A stretch of DNA of 64,000 nt from Microbacterium sp. 1.5R (GTDB taxonomy: Bacteria > Actinomycetota > Actinomycetes > Actinomycetales > Microbacteriaceae): positions 1,642,595 to 1,706,594 of the forward strand of contig NZ_VDRC01000001.1 in NCBI RefSeq assembly GCF_007667425.1, written 5' to 3'. How positions within the stretch are numbered: position 1 is the first letter of the stretch; every line of letters begins with the position of its first letter. Position numbers and translations under genes: made by a program. Shown here piece after piece: positions 29,078-38,034 of this stretch. A model generated the notes under the pieces. That model was not told the origin of the DNA. It saw nothing but the letters and a program-made list of their open reading frames with translations, and ran no database searches.

Positions 29078-29151
29078 TGCATTCGGCCCGCGAGAGGACG
29101 CCCCTCGTCACGCCTGCGGGCTGCGCTCGCCGCGGCCGACCCGGACGACGC

Positions 29152-29850
29152 TCAGGTGTCTTCGGGCTCGATGAGCAGCTCGTACAGGTCTCCGCGGTAG
29201 ATCGACCGGGTGACCTCGACCACGCGTCCGTCCCCGAGGCTGCCGCGCGCGACGACGCGCAGGCACGGCTGATCCGCGGTGATGCCGAGCAGTTCGGCCT
29301 CTCGCGCGGTGGGCAGCACGGCGGCCACTCGTGACGACGCGCGGGTCAGATGCACGTCGTACCGCCGGCGGAGGATCTCGTAGAGCGAGCCGGTGAGGTC
29401 GTTGCCGAGCAGGTTCGGGAACAGTTCGGCGGGGAGCAACGATCGGTCGATGCTCAACGGGGTGTCATCGCCGAACCGCAGTCGCTCGACCGTGTACACC
29501 GACGATCCGCTCTCGAGCCCGAGGCCCTCGGCGACATCTGCAGACGCGGGGGAGACGCTGGCCGACAGCACTTCGGCTCGCGCCGTGCGGCCGGCCGCGC
29601 GCATCGAATCCGTGAACGACGCGAGCGTCATCCGCTTCGTCAGGGCCGGCTCGGCCACGAAGGTGCCCTTGCCGCGGATGCCGACGATCCTCTTCGCGTG
29701 CGTGAGCGCTTCGAGCGCGCGCCGCACCGTCATCGAGGAGACGTTGAACCGCGCCGCGAGCTGCTGTTCGGTCGGCAGCTGGTCACCTGCTCGCATCTCC
29801 GCGATCTCCGCCGAGAGCTCCTTCATCACGAGCTCGTACTTCGCAGCCAC
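29152..29850 (-). CDS. GntR/HutC-family transcriptional regulator
   Basis: 232 residues. The winged helix covers about 1-68 (LPTEQQLAARFNVSSMTVRRALE, RIVGIRGKGTFV) and a UTRA ligand domain about 80-230 (LRFGDDTPLSIDRSLLP, EITRSIYRGDLYEL-like end). The family senses phosphorylated sugars such as GlcN-6-P or GlcNAc-6-P. It is divergent from the amino-sugar operon and paired palindromes lie between them. The GTG start is preceded by GGAAGGAGGGG. Confidence 0.9.
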   Translation of the reverse strand: MAAKYELVMKELSAEIAEMRAGDQLPTEQQLAARFNVSSMTVRRALEALTHAKRIVGIRGKGTFVAEPALTKRMTLASFTDSMRAAGRTARAEVLSASVSPASADVAEGLGLESGSSVYTVERLRFGDDTPLSIDRSLLPAELFPNLLGNDLTGSLYEILRRRYDVHLTRASSRVAAVLPTAREAELLGITADQPCLRVVARGSLGDGRVVEVTRSIYRGDLYELLIEPEDT

Positions 29851-29958
29851 GTCCCCTCCTTCCGCGGATGGTCAGGTCCATGACTATCACGCTTCCATCG
29901 ATGCATCCGATCCCCTCGGCGATTGCGGAAGCTCGGAGGACCGTGTACCTTCTCGTTA

Positions 29959-29987
29959 ACCCTAGGGTGCTACGTCTACCCTATGGT
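29959..29987. promoter_or_regulatory. paired GntR operator candidates
   Basis: ACCCTAGGGT (29959-29968) is a perfect palindrome and ACCCTATGGT (29978-29987) a near-perfect one, with centres 19 bp apart, about two helical turns. They lie between the divergent GntR gene and the sugar-binding protein gene. The half-site ACCCTA differs from the TGGTCTAGACCA site of DasR. Confidence 0.65.
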
Positions 29988-30032
29988 AATCAAGACCCAT
30001 CCCGAATGCACCACGTTCCCACGGAGGATTCC

Positions 30033-31379
30033 ATGAGCGCTGCAACACCCGCCCGCTCGCGTGCACCACGGCTCGCCGTCCGAATCGGCGTCGGTTTCGT
30101 CGGCATCGCGACGGCAGCCGGAAGCATGACAGCTTGCGCACCGTCCGGCTCCGGCGACGGGGGTGACGGCTCCGGCGTCACCATCAACGTCCTCGCGGAG
30201 GACATCTCGTACACCGACAACTGGAAGGAGCTGCTCCCCGAGTTCGAGGAGCAGACCGGCATCAAGGTCAACATCGAGACCGTTCCGTACAGCGACCAGG
30301 CGGCGAAGATCCTGCTGAACTTCAGCCAGAAGTCCAGCGACTACGACGTCGTGTTCACCGACAACACGTACGGCACCGGATACTTCGAGTCCGGCTACAT
30401 CGACGACCTCTCCGAGCACGAGACCGAGGGGGCGGACTTCGTCGGCTTCGACGAGTTCTACCAGCCCTACCTCGCGCCCATGCAGAAGGACGGCGCGACG
30501 TTCGGCCTGCCCGTCTACGGCGAGAGCACCTGGCTGATGTACCGCACCGACCTCTTCGAGCAGTACGGCATCGACGGCCCTCCGCAGACGATGGATGAGC
30601 TAGAAGCGGCGGCGAAGACGATCAGCGAGGGCTCCGGCGGCGACGTCGCCGGCATCACACTGCGCGGTGCCCCCGGCATCCAGAGCGTGTACCCCTGGGC
30701 CGGATTCCTGCGCGCCTTCGGAGGCGACTTCTACGACGGCGACACCCTCGCCGTCGACTCGCCGGAGGCCGTCGAGGCCGCGCAGTTCTGGGCTGATCTG
30801 CTGACGGAGTACGGCCCCTCGGGCGTCGGCAACTTCGATTGGGAGCAGAACCGCATCGCCTTCACGCAGGGGAACGCGGCGATGACCATCGACGCCACCG
30901 CCAACGGGCCGTTCAACGAGGACACCGAGGCCAGCGTCATCGCCGGCAAGGTCGGATACGCGCCGATTCCCTACGCGATCTCGGACCCGCCCGCCAGCGG
31001 CAACACCGACAACTCGCTCAACGTCCACGCTCTGTACCTCAGCTCCTTCTCGCAGAAGAAGGATGCCGCCTACAAGTTCATGGCCTGGGCGACGAGTGAA
31101 GATGTGCAGGCGAACGCCGTCGACAACACCGAGGCCGTGGGCGTCACGCTCAACTCGGTGCTGGAGAGCCCGGCCTACGACGAGAAGTACGGAGCCTTCA
31201 AGGATGCGCTGCTCGCGCAGCTCGCGACCGGCAACGTCGACTACCTGCCCGCGGGCACCGACGCCAACGCGATCATCACCGAGGTCGGTCAGGCGCTGTC
31301 GCGCACCCTGGCCGGAGAGGCGGATGCGAAGGACGCACTGACCGCCGCGCAAGAAGCCCTCTCGGCTCAGCTCGGCTGA
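30033..31379 (+). CDS. sugar ABC transporter substrate-binding lipoprotein
   Basis: 448 residues. The lipobox is MTAC, followed by a Gly/Asp-rich linker. The body is a family 1 solute-binding protein (VTINVLAEDISYTDNWKEL, FEEQTGIKVNIETVPY, YGLPVYGESTWLMYRTDLF-like middle). ACGGAGG lies 6 nt before the ATG. It heads an operon with two permeases and amino-sugar enzymes, so the ligand is probably an amino sugar or its oligomer. Confidence 0.9.
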   Translation: MSAATPARSRAPRLAVRIGVGFVGIATAAGSMTACAPSGSGDGGDGSGVTINVLAEDISYTDNWKELLPEFEEQTGIKVNIETVPYSDQAAKILLNFSQKSSDYDVVFTDNTYGTGYFESGYIDDLSEHETEGADFVGFDEFYQPYLAPMQKDGATFGLPVYGESTWLMYRTDLFEQYGIDGPPQTMDELEAAAKTISEGSGGDVAGITLRGAPGIQSVYPWAGFLRAFGGDFYDGDTLAVDSPEAVEAAQFWADLLTEYGPSGVGNFDWEQNRIAFTQGNAAMTIDATANGPFNEDTEASVIAGKVGYAPIPYAISDPPASGNTDNSLNVHALYLSSFSQKKDAAYKFMAWATSEDVQANAVDNTEAVGVTLNSVLESPAYDEKYGAFKDALLAQLATGNVDYLPAGTDANAIITEVGQALSRTLAGEADAKDALTAAQEALSAQLG

Positions 31380-31411
31380 GAGAACGAACGCCGGAACGGA
31401 AGAACAAGACG

Positions 31412-32380
31412 ATGACGAAGCTCATGACGCCCCCACGTCCCGATGCCGAAGACACAGTCGCGGACCCTCCGTTCCGGCGTTCCCCCCGCCGCACGGCGCT
31501 GCGGCCACGGCTCGCTCAGGCGAGCCTGGCGCTGCCGGCGCTGATCGTCATCGTCCCGCTGCTGGTGATCATCGTCATGCAGGGGGCGAACCTCGTCACC
31601 CACGCGGAGAACCTTCTCCGCCCGGGGAGCGAGAACATCTTCGTCGGCTGGGACAACGTCACCAGGGCCCTCGCGGATCCCACCCTGCTCGGCTCGGTCC
31701 GCGTCACGCTCATCTACGTCGTCGCGGGCGTGGCCATCGAGCTCGTGCTCGGCGTCTCCATCGCACTCGCCCTGCACGGCCGCATCCCGGGCAAGGGAGT
31801 GCTGCGCGCACTCATCCTCATCCCGATGGTGCTGACGCCGGTCGTCGCCGGACTTATGTGGCGACTGCTCATGGACCCGACGTCCGGCTTCATCAACTGG
31901 TTCCTCGACACAGTGGGCATCGGCGGGCATGCGTTCCTCGCCGACCCGGCGACCGCCCTCGGCGCCGTCATCCTCGTCGAGGTCTGGCAGAACACGCCCT
32001 TCGTGGTCATCATCGTGCTGGCCGGGCTCGAGTCGCTCGATCCGTCACCGTTCGAGGCGGCGCAGCTCGACGGCGCAGGCGGGTTCCGGCTGCTGTGGAA
32101 CGTCACGCTGCCGATGCTCGCCCCGGTGCTGTCGATCGTCGTGCTGCTCCGTGTCATCGACGCCGTGAAGACCTTCGCGATCGTCAACACGATGACGAAG
32201 GGCGGACCGGGCACCTCGACCCTCGCCATCAGCAACTACGTCTACCGCCTCGGGTTCGAGACGTTCGACATCGGCTACGCCACCACGGTGGGCGCACTGG
32301 TCTCGCTCGTCGTGCTGATCGTCCTGTTCCCCACCGCCACGCGCCTCATGGGCCTGCGAATCTGGAAGGCCCGTCGATGA
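31412..32380 (+). CDS. sugar ABC transporter permease (MalF type)
   Basis: 322 residues with six membrane helices. The EAA loop is at FEAAQLDGAGGFRLLWNVTLP. It forms the membrane channel with the next gene product. Its stop overlaps the next start (ATGA). Confidence 0.93.
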   Translation: MTKLMTPPRPDAEDTVADPPFRRSPRRTALRPRLAQASLALPALIVIVPLLVIIVMQGANLVTHAENLLRPGSENIFVGWDNVTRALADPTLLGSVRVTLIYVVAGVAIELVLGVSIALALHGRIPGKGVLRALILIPMVLTPVVAGLMWRLLMDPTSGFINWFLDTVGIGGHAFLADPATALGAVILVEVWQNTPFVVIIVLAGLESLDPSPFEAAQLDGAGGFRLLWNVTLPMLAPVLSIVVLLRVIDAVKTFAIVNTMTKGGPGTSTLAISNYVYRLGFETFDIGYATTVGALVSLVVLIVLFPTATRLMGLRIWKARR

Positions 32381-33210
32381 GAACTCGTCGCAGCATCCTG
32401 CACACCCTCCGCGTCGTCGCCGTGTACGTCTTCGTCATCTGGTGCATCCTCCCGGTGGTGTGGCTGGTCAGCACGTCGCTGAAGAGCGACGTCGACGCCT
32501 TCAGCCGTGAGCCGGTGTGGTTCTTCGTCCCCCAGTTCGGCAGCTACGTCAGCGCGTGGGTCGACGGCGGGATGGGCCAGGCGATGGTCGTCAGCACCCT
32601 CGTCGCCGTCATCAGCAGCGTCGTCGGCATCGTCGTCGGACTCCCGCTCGCGTATCTGACGACGCAGGTGTGGCCGCCCGAGTCGGCGTGGTCGGCCCGG
32701 GTGACGCTCGCGATCCTGCTGCTGACGACGGTTCCGCCCGTGCTGACGCTGACGCCCTTCTACCGGGCCTTCTTCGGGATCGGTCTGACCGGCAACCCCG
32801 TCGGGCTGACGATCGTGCACTCCTTCTACGCGATCCTCCTCGCCGTGCTCATCTTCCGCTCCTTCCTCGTCGCCTTCCCGCGCGAGATACGGGAGGCCGC
32901 CATGATCGACGGTCTCGGCGAGTGGCGCACCCTGTTCCAGTGCGTGCTCCCCAACGTGTGGGGTGCGGCGTTCGCGACGTTCGTGCTCGCGCTCATCCAG
33001 TCGTGGAACGAGTTCCTCTACGCGCTCGTGCTGACCAGCGGCGACAGCCAGACGGTGCCGGTCACGATCGCCGGGTTCCTCAGCTTCTTCGGCACCAACT
33101 GGGCCCGCCTCACCGCCGCCGGCGTCATCGGCGCCCTGCCGATCGTCATCTTCGCCATTCTCGTGCGCAAGCACATGGCTCGCGGCCTCTCGTTCGGAGG
33201 CGTGAAATGA
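32377..33210 (+). CDS. sugar ABC transporter permease (MalG type)
   Basis: 277 residues with six membrane helices and the EAA motif REAAMIDGLGEWRTLFQCVLP. Coupled by 4-bp overlaps to the first permease and to nagB. No ATPase gene is in this operon, so a shared ATPase encoded elsewhere is expected. Confidence 0.93.
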   Translation: MRTRRSILHTLRVVAVYVFVIWCILPVVWLVSTSLKSDVDAFSREPVWFFVPQFGSYVSAWVDGGMGQAMVVSTLVAVISSVVGIVVGLPLAYLTTQVWPPESAWSARVTLAILLLTTVPPVLTLTPFYRAFFGIGLTGNPVGLTIVHSFYAILLAVLIFRSFLVAFPREIREAAMIDGLGEWRTLFQCVLPNVWGAAFATFVLALIQSWNEFLYALVLTSGDSQTVPVTIAGFLSFFGTNWARLTAAGVIGALPIVIFAILVRKHMARGLSFGGVK

Positions 33211-33959
33211 CGCTCACCGCGCAGCGCCGAACGGTCACGGCGACCTACCCCAGCGCGGCCGCCGCGGCATCCGCAGCAGTCGACGTCATCGATGAGCTCC
33301 TGCGCGCCGGTGCGCTCCGCAACCTGGGCGTCGCGACCGGGTCGTCGCCGAGCCCCGTCTACCGCGAGATGGCGCGGCGCCGGATCGACCTCTCCGCCGT
33401 GACGCTGTTCGCGCTGGACGAGTACATCGGGCTGCCGGCCGGCCACCCCGAGACCTACCGCGCCGTCGTCGAACGCGAGATCGCCGAGCCGCTCGCCGTA
33501 CCGCGCGCACGAGTCCATCTGCCCGACGGCGACGACCCGGAGGCGTACGACGACCTCATCGCCGCCCGCGGCGGCATCGACCTGCAGATCCTCGGCATCG
33601 GCCGCAACGGCCACATCGGATTCAACGAGCCGGGGTCGTCGTTCGACTCGCGCACGCGCGTCGTCGACCTCGACGCATCGACTCGTGCGGCCAACGCCCG
33701 CTTCTTCGACGATCCGGACGACGTGCCGCGTCGCAGTGTGACGCAGGGCATCGGCACGATCCTGGAAGCCCGCCGCCTCATCGTCGTCGTGTCAGGCGCT
33801 GAGAAGGCCGCCGCCGTCGCCGCGGCCATCGACGGGCCGCGCACCGAGGCGATGCCCGCCAGCGTCCTCCGAGAGCATCCCGATGTCACGTGGCTCCTCG
33901 ACGAGGCCGCCGCCTCGCACCTCTCCTCCCGCTCCCTGCGCGACAGGGTCGGCGCATGA
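33207..33959 (+). CDS. nagB: glucosamine-6-phosphate deaminase
   Basis: 250 residues. The active-site motifs are FALDEYIGL and GIGRNGHIGFNEPGS. It converts GlcN-6-P to fructose-6-P and ammonia, joining amino-sugar breakdown to glycolysis. GGAGG lies before the ATG, which overlaps the permease stop by 4 bp. It is coupled to the kinase gene (ATGA). No nagA deacetylase gene is in this operon. Confidence 0.93.
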   Translation: MTLTAQRRTVTATYPSAAAAASAAVDVIDELLRAGALRNLGVATGSSPSPVYREMARRRIDLSAVTLFALDEYIGLPAGHPETYRAVVEREIAEPLAVPRARVHLPDGDDPEAYDDLIAARGGIDLQILGIGRNGHIGFNEPGSSFDSRTRVVDLDASTRAANARFFDDPDDVPRRSVTQGIGTILEARRLIVVVSGAEKAAAVAAAIDGPRTEAMPASVLREHPDVTWLLDEAAASHLSSRSLRDRVGA

Positions 33960-34858
33960 GCGGCACCCTCGCGGTCGACATCGGGCAGACCGGCCTCCGC
34001 CTCCGCCTAGACGGCGGCGACGTGATCGGCGCACCGATCGGCGTCACGGCGCTGACCGACGGCGACCAGGTGCGCGCGCTCGCCCAGCGGATCGTCGACC
34101 GGATGCCGGCGGGGGCGCGCCTGGAACGCATCGGTGTGGGGCTCTCGGGATTCGTGGAGGGGTCGGACGCGCCGGCGGCGCTCGCCGCGAGGCTGCAGGG
34201 CTCACTCGGCGCCCACAGCGTGGTGGTCGCGGCGGATGCCGTGACGGCGTTCCTCGGCACCGTGGGCGCACGTCCCGGGACGGTCGCGATCTGCGGCACG
34301 GGTGTCGCCGCCCTCGGGATCGGCGTCGATGCCGCGCCCCGGCGCATCGACGCCCGCGGGTACCTGCTCGGTGACTTCGGGAGCGGCTTCTGGATCGGTC
34401 AGAAGGGGCTGCAGGCCGCCCTCGACGCCCAGGAGGGGCGCGGAGAGCCGACGAGCCTCGCCGACCGGAGCGGCCGTCTCGGCTCGGCATCCGACATCTA
34501 TCTCCAGGCGATGGCATCGACACCGCCGCCGAAGTTCGTGGCCGAGTTCGCCCCGGATGTGCTGGAGGCTGCGACCGACGGAGACTCCGTCGCCCTCGAC
34601 ATCGTGCGCGCCGCCGCCGCCGAGCTCGCCCGCACCATCCGGGCCGCGCGCATCTCCGCCGGACCCGTCGGACTGACGGGCGGCCTCGTTCGCGCAAGCC
34701 TGTTCGTCGACGAGGTCCGTGCAGCCCTCGACCGCGCCGATGTGCCGACCGATGGGTTCCTGGTGCGTGCCGACGCGGCGCTCGACGGCGCTGGTGTCAT
34801 CGCGGAAGACGTGAGTATCCGATCGGCATTCGCCGGTCTCATCGCAGTGAAGGAGTGA
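33956..34858 (+). CDS. BadF/BadG-type sugar kinase (N-acetylhexosamine kinase)
   Basis: 300 residues of the BadF/BadG/BcrA/BcrD ATPase fold, with the phosphate-1 motif VDIGQTGLRLRL and AICGTGVAALGIG. RGYLLGDFGSGFWIG is the signature of N-acetylglucosamine kinases of this group. With NanE next to it, the substrate is probably GlcNAc or ManNAc. Coupled by overlap to nagB and closely followed by nanE. Confidence 0.85.
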   Translation: MSGTLAVDIGQTGLRLRLDGGDVIGAPIGVTALTDGDQVRALAQRIVDRMPAGARLERIGVGLSGFVEGSDAPAALAARLQGSLGAHSVVVAADAVTAFLGTVGARPGTVAICGTGVAALGIGVDAAPRRIDARGYLLGDFGSGFWIGQKGLQAALDAQEGRGEPTSLADRSGRLGSASDIYLQAMASTPPPKFVAEFAPDVLEAATDGDSVALDIVRAAAAELARTIRAARISAGPVGLTGGLVRASLFVDEVRAALDRADVPTDGFLVRADAALDGAGVIAEDVSIRSAFAGLIAVKE

Positions 34859-34860
34859 GA

Positions 34861-35553
34861 ATGCTCGACCTCGAGACGCTACGTGGACGCCTCATCGTGT
34901 CCTGCCAGGCGCCGGACGGGTCGCCGTTGCGCGATCCCGGAATCATCGCCGCCATCGCCGAGGCCGCGGTGCTCGCGGGCGCTGCCGCTGTGCGCATCAA
35001 CAGCGCAGAGCACGTCGCAGCGGTGCGGTCGCGCGTCGACGTGCCCATCGTCGGCCTCGAGAAGGTCGTCGCCGACGGCGTCCAGTGGATCACCCCCACG
35101 GTCGACCGCGCGAAGGCGCTCCTCGATGCCGGGGCGGACATCGTCGCCCTGGACGCGACCCTGCGCGTCAAGGGGGAGTTCCCGCTCGTGGACACGCTGC
35201 TCCCCGCCGTCCGCGAACTCGGCGCCCCCGTCATGGCCGACATCGACGGGTTCGAGGCGGGCGCGCACGCCGCCGACCTCGGCGCAGAGCTCGTCGGCAC
35301 GACGCTCTCGGGATACACGAGCGTCCCCCAGAATCGCAGCGGCGACCCCGACATCGCCCTCGTCGCCCGGCTCGCCGCCCTCCCCACGCCGGTCATCGCC
35401 GAGGGGCGGATCAAGTCGCCCGACGAGTTGCGCGCCGCGTTCGAGGCCGGCGCGTTCGCGGTCGTCGTCGGAACATCCATCACCGAGCCGATGGCGCTGA
35501 CCAAGCGCTATCTGGCCGCCGTACCCACGCTCACGAAGGGAGCATCAGCATGA
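34861..35553 (+). CDS. nanE: N-acylglucosamine-6-phosphate 2-epimerase
   Basis: 230 residues of a TIM barrel with the NanE motifs IVSCQAP, VGLEKVV (catalytic Lys), VALDATLR, MADIDGF, GTTLSGYT and VIAEGRI (Glu). It converts ManNAc-6-P to GlcNAc-6-P in the cytoplasm. AAGGAG lies 6 nt before the ATG, better than the GTG six bases upstream. The stop overlaps the oxidoreductase start (ATGA). Confidence 0.92.
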   Translation: MLDLETLRGRLIVSCQAPDGSPLRDPGIIAAIAEAAVLAGAAAVRINSAEHVAAVRSRVDVPIVGLEKVVADGVQWITPTVDRAKALLDAGADIVALDATLRVKGEFPLVDTLLPAVRELGAPVMADIDGFEAGAHAADLGAELVGTTLSGYTSVPQNRSGDPDIALVARLAALPTPVIAEGRIKSPDELRAAFEAGAFAVVVGTSITEPMALTKRYLAAVPTLTKGASA

Positions 35554-36560
35554 CCACCAACATCGCCGTCGTCGGCGCCGGCCGCATGGGCCAGGTGCAC
35601 TGCCGGATCGTCGCGGAAAACCCGCGCGCGGCACTCGCCGCGATCGTCGACCCGTTCGAGGAGAGCGGACGCCGCGTCGCGGAGCAGTACGGGGCCCCGT
35701 GGTACCCGACGCTCAGCGCGGCGCGGGAGGCCGTCGCTCTCGACGGCGTCATCATCGCCGTACCCGACAGGCTCCACGTCGGGGTCACGGTCGAGGCGCT
35801 GGAGGCCGGGCTGCACGTGCTCGTCGAGAAGCCGCTCGCCGACACCCTCGACGGAGCGCGCACGATCGCCGATGCGGCAGCGGCGGCCACCGAGTCCAAG
35901 GTGCTCGTCGGTCATGTGCTGCGTCACGACCCCCGCTTCCGCTCGGCGGCGAAGACCGTCGCCGCCGGCGCGGTCGGAGACCCCGTCCACTTCCGGGCCG
36001 CGCGCATCGTGCCCCGCAGCGTCGGCTTCGCGAACAACGGCGCGTCGCCGATCTACATGTACCAGGGCATCCACGACATCGACCTCGTGCAGTGGATCGC
36101 GGGCAGCCCCATCGTGCGGGTCTCGGCGACCACGGCCGCCAAGGTGCTTCCGGCCGCGGGCAAGGAGGGCGTCGACGTCGCCCTCATCCTCGCCGAGCTC
36201 GAGAACGGCGCGATCGGCACGATCGAGATCTCCTGGGTGCTGCCCGAGTCGACGCCCAGCGGACTCGCCTCGCAGTTCGACCTGTACGGCACCGACGGCA
36301 ACATCAAGGTGGACGTCACCGCGGAGGGCATCTCCCTCGACACCCTCGACGACTTCCGGCTGCCCAACACGATGCTCGATCCCGAGCTCGACGGCCGCCT
36401 CGAAGGCGTGGTCCCGCAGCAGTTCGACTACTTCCTGCAGATGGTGGAGTTCGACCTGCCGAGCCGCATCGGCATCGACGAGGCGGTCTCCGCCGCGCGC
36501 GTCCTCGACGCCATCGACGAGTCGCTGCGCACCCGGACCTGGGCCGAGGTCGATCGCTGA
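35550..36560 (+). CDS. Gfo/Idh/MocA-family oxidoreductase
   Basis: 336 residues. The Rossmann start is VVGAGRMGQVH, and the EKP motif (LVEKPLAD) carries the catalytic Lys. YQGIHDIDLVQWI holds the usual C-terminal His. Enzymes of this family oxidise or isomerise sugars such as myo-inositol with NAD(P). Its place at the end of the amino-sugar operon suggests a modified hexosamine as entry substrate. Confidence 0.9.
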   Translation: MTTNIAVVGAGRMGQVHCRIVAENPRAALAAIVDPFEESGRRVAEQYGAPWYPTLSAAREAVALDGVIIAVPDRLHVGVTVEALEAGLHVLVEKPLADTLDGARTIADAAAAATESKVLVGHVLRHDPRFRSAAKTVAAGAVGDPVHFRAARIVPRSVGFANNGASPIYMYQGIHDIDLVQWIAGSPIVRVSATTAAKVLPAAGKEGVDVALILAELENGAIGTIEISWVLPESTPSGLASQFDLYGTDGNIKVDVTAEGISLDTLDDFRLPNTMLDPELDGRLEGVVPQQFDYFLQMVEFDLPSRIGIDEAVSAARVLDAIDESLRTRTWAEVDR

Positions 36561-36575
36561 CACGGGCTCTGCCGC

Positions 36576-36605
36576 AGCGGGCCCCCAGATGACCGGGGGC
36601 CCGCT
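36576..36605 (+). terminator. terminator of the amino-sugar operon
   Basis: An 11-bp perfect stem, AGCGGGCCCCC and GGGGGCCCGCT, with an AGATGACC loop, 15 bp after the last stop. Confidence 0.85.
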
Positions 36606-36676
36606 GTCGTGTCGCCCTTGCACGGAAGCGGTATATCGGACCATGCTGGCGCCATACGCACGGGAGGAGACGACGG

Positions 36677-37270
36677 ATGGCTGTGATCTCGCGAGGGTTC
36701 GGCGGGCGACGACGTGAGAGCGATCCGAACCTGCCACCCGGGCAGTACCTCACCGAGGACTTCCCCGTGCTCTCCGCCGGCCCCACACCGCGGATCGAGA
36801 CGTCGGAGTGGAGCTTCGGCATCCGCGACGAGAACGGCGCGGTCGCCTCGTGGACCTGGGATGAACTGCACGCGCTGTCCGTCGAGGACGTGCACACCGA
36901 CATCCACTGCGTCACGCGCTGGTCGAAGCTCGGCACGAACTGGCGCGGGGTCTCACTCGACACGCTCCTCTCGGAGATCGACACCGGAGCGTCGTACGCG
37001 ATGGCCCACTCCTACGGCGGATACACGACGAACATCCCCCTCGACGACCTGCTCGGCGGCAAGGCCTGGATCGCGTCGGAGTTCGAGGGCGAGCCGCTCG
37101 ACCCCGAACACGGCGGCCCCGCTCGGCTCATCGTGCCGCACCTCTACTTCTGGAAGAGTGCGAAGTGGGTCAGGGGACTCACGCTCATGGACGACGACGC
37201 CCCGGGGTTCTGGGAGCAGAACGGCTACAACATGCACGGCGACCCCTGGACCGAGGAACGCTACTGGTGA
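36677..37270 (+). CDS. sulfite-oxidase-like molybdopterin oxidoreductase
   Basis: 197 residues covering only the molybdopterin-binding domain. The Mo-ligating Cys is in DIHCVTRWSKL, followed by WRGVSLDTLL, YTTNIPLDDLLGG and the conserved PHLYFWKSAKWVRGL. There is no signal peptide or Tat motif, so this member is cytoplasmic, unlike YedY/MsrP. The end overlaps the flavin reductase gene by 4 bp (GTGA), suggesting that the next protein supplies electrons. Substrate unknown. Confidence 0.9.
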   Translation: MAVISRGFGGRRRESDPNLPPGQYLTEDFPVLSAGPTPRIETSEWSFGIRDENGAVASWTWDELHALSVEDVHTDIHCVTRWSKLGTNWRGVSLDTLLSEIDTGASYAMAHSYGGYTTNIPLDDLLGGKAWIASEFEGEPLDPEHGGPARLIVPHLYFWKSAKWVRGLTLMDDDAPGFWEQNGYNMHGDPWTEERYW

Positions 37271-38034
37271 TCGTCGCCGGATGGCACCCGGCGCGCGTGA
37301 CGGGGGTCACGCGGCAGACGACGTCTGCGCGCAGCATCCTGCTCGATGTCGCCGACTGGCCCGGCAATGACCCGGGGCAGCACATCGACGTGCGGCTCAC
37401 CGCCGAAGACGGCTACCAGGCCGTGCGGTCGTACTCGCTCGCTTCGTCGGGGGCGTCGACGGTCATCGAGCTCGGGGTCGACGAGATCCCCACGGGCGAG
37501 GTCTCGCCCTATCTCGTGCGCGACGTGATGGTCGGCGACGAGCTCGAGGTGAAGGGACCGCTCGGGCGGTTCTTCGTCTGGAGGCCCGAGCAGGAGGGCG
37601 CCGTGCAGCTGATCGCCGGCGGGTCGGGCATCGTCCCGCTCGTCGCGATGGTCCGCGCGGCGCAGGCGGCGGGGGTCGGTGCGTCGATGCGTCTGCTCTA
37701 CTCCGTGCGCAGCGCGGACGACGCGATGTTCGGCCCGGAACTCGGCGGCGGTGCCGCGGCTGCCGGTGGGGCCGCGGCGGCCGCCGCTGCCGGTGGTACC
37801 GCCGCGGGCGTCGACGTGCGATGGGCGTACACGCGCTCGGCTCCCGAGGGATGGAACGGCAGGGCGGGCAGGCTCGACGCGGATGCCGTCGCCGTCGCCG
37901 TCTGGCCGGCGGATCAGCGTCCGCTCGTCTTCGTCTGCGGGCCGACCGGGTTCGTCGAGCACGTGTCGAGGATCCTCGTGCAGCTCGGCCACGACCCCGA
38001 CCGCGTGCGCACCGAGAGGTTCGGAGGCAGCTGA
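37267..38034 (+). CDS. FNR-type FAD-binding oxidoreductase
   Basis: 255 residues. RSYSLAS binds FAD, and AGGSGIVPLVAM and FVCGPTGFVE bind NAD(P)H. No [2Fe-2S] domain is fused. An odd low-complexity stretch of about 22 Gly and Ala residues sits near 160-182, between the two nucleotide-binding halves. It is coupled by overlaps to the molybdoprotein gene before and the small CxxC gene after. The three probably form one redox chain. Confidence 0.88.
   Translation: MIVAGWHPARVTGVTRQTTSARSILLDVADWPGNDPGQHIDVRLTAEDGYQAVRSYSLASSGASTVIELGVDEIPTGEVSPYLVRDVMVGDELEVKGPLGRFFVWRPEQEGAVQLIAGGSGIVPLVAMVRAAQAAGVGASMRLLYSVRSADDAMFGPELGGGAAAAGGAAAAAAAGGTAAGVDVRWAYTRSAPEGWNGRAGRLDADAVAVAVWPADQRPLVFVCGPTGFVEHVSRILVQLGHDPDRVRTERFGGS

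Noticed and set aside
24071-29151. Phage-type attachment duplication of the tRNA-Leu 3' end at the far edge of the bacteriocin block
   Set aside because: I looked for a second copy of the GGTTCAAGTCCCCCC segment near 29.1 kb and saw none, and no integrase gene is present. The block may still be acquired, but not shown to be tRNA-integrated.
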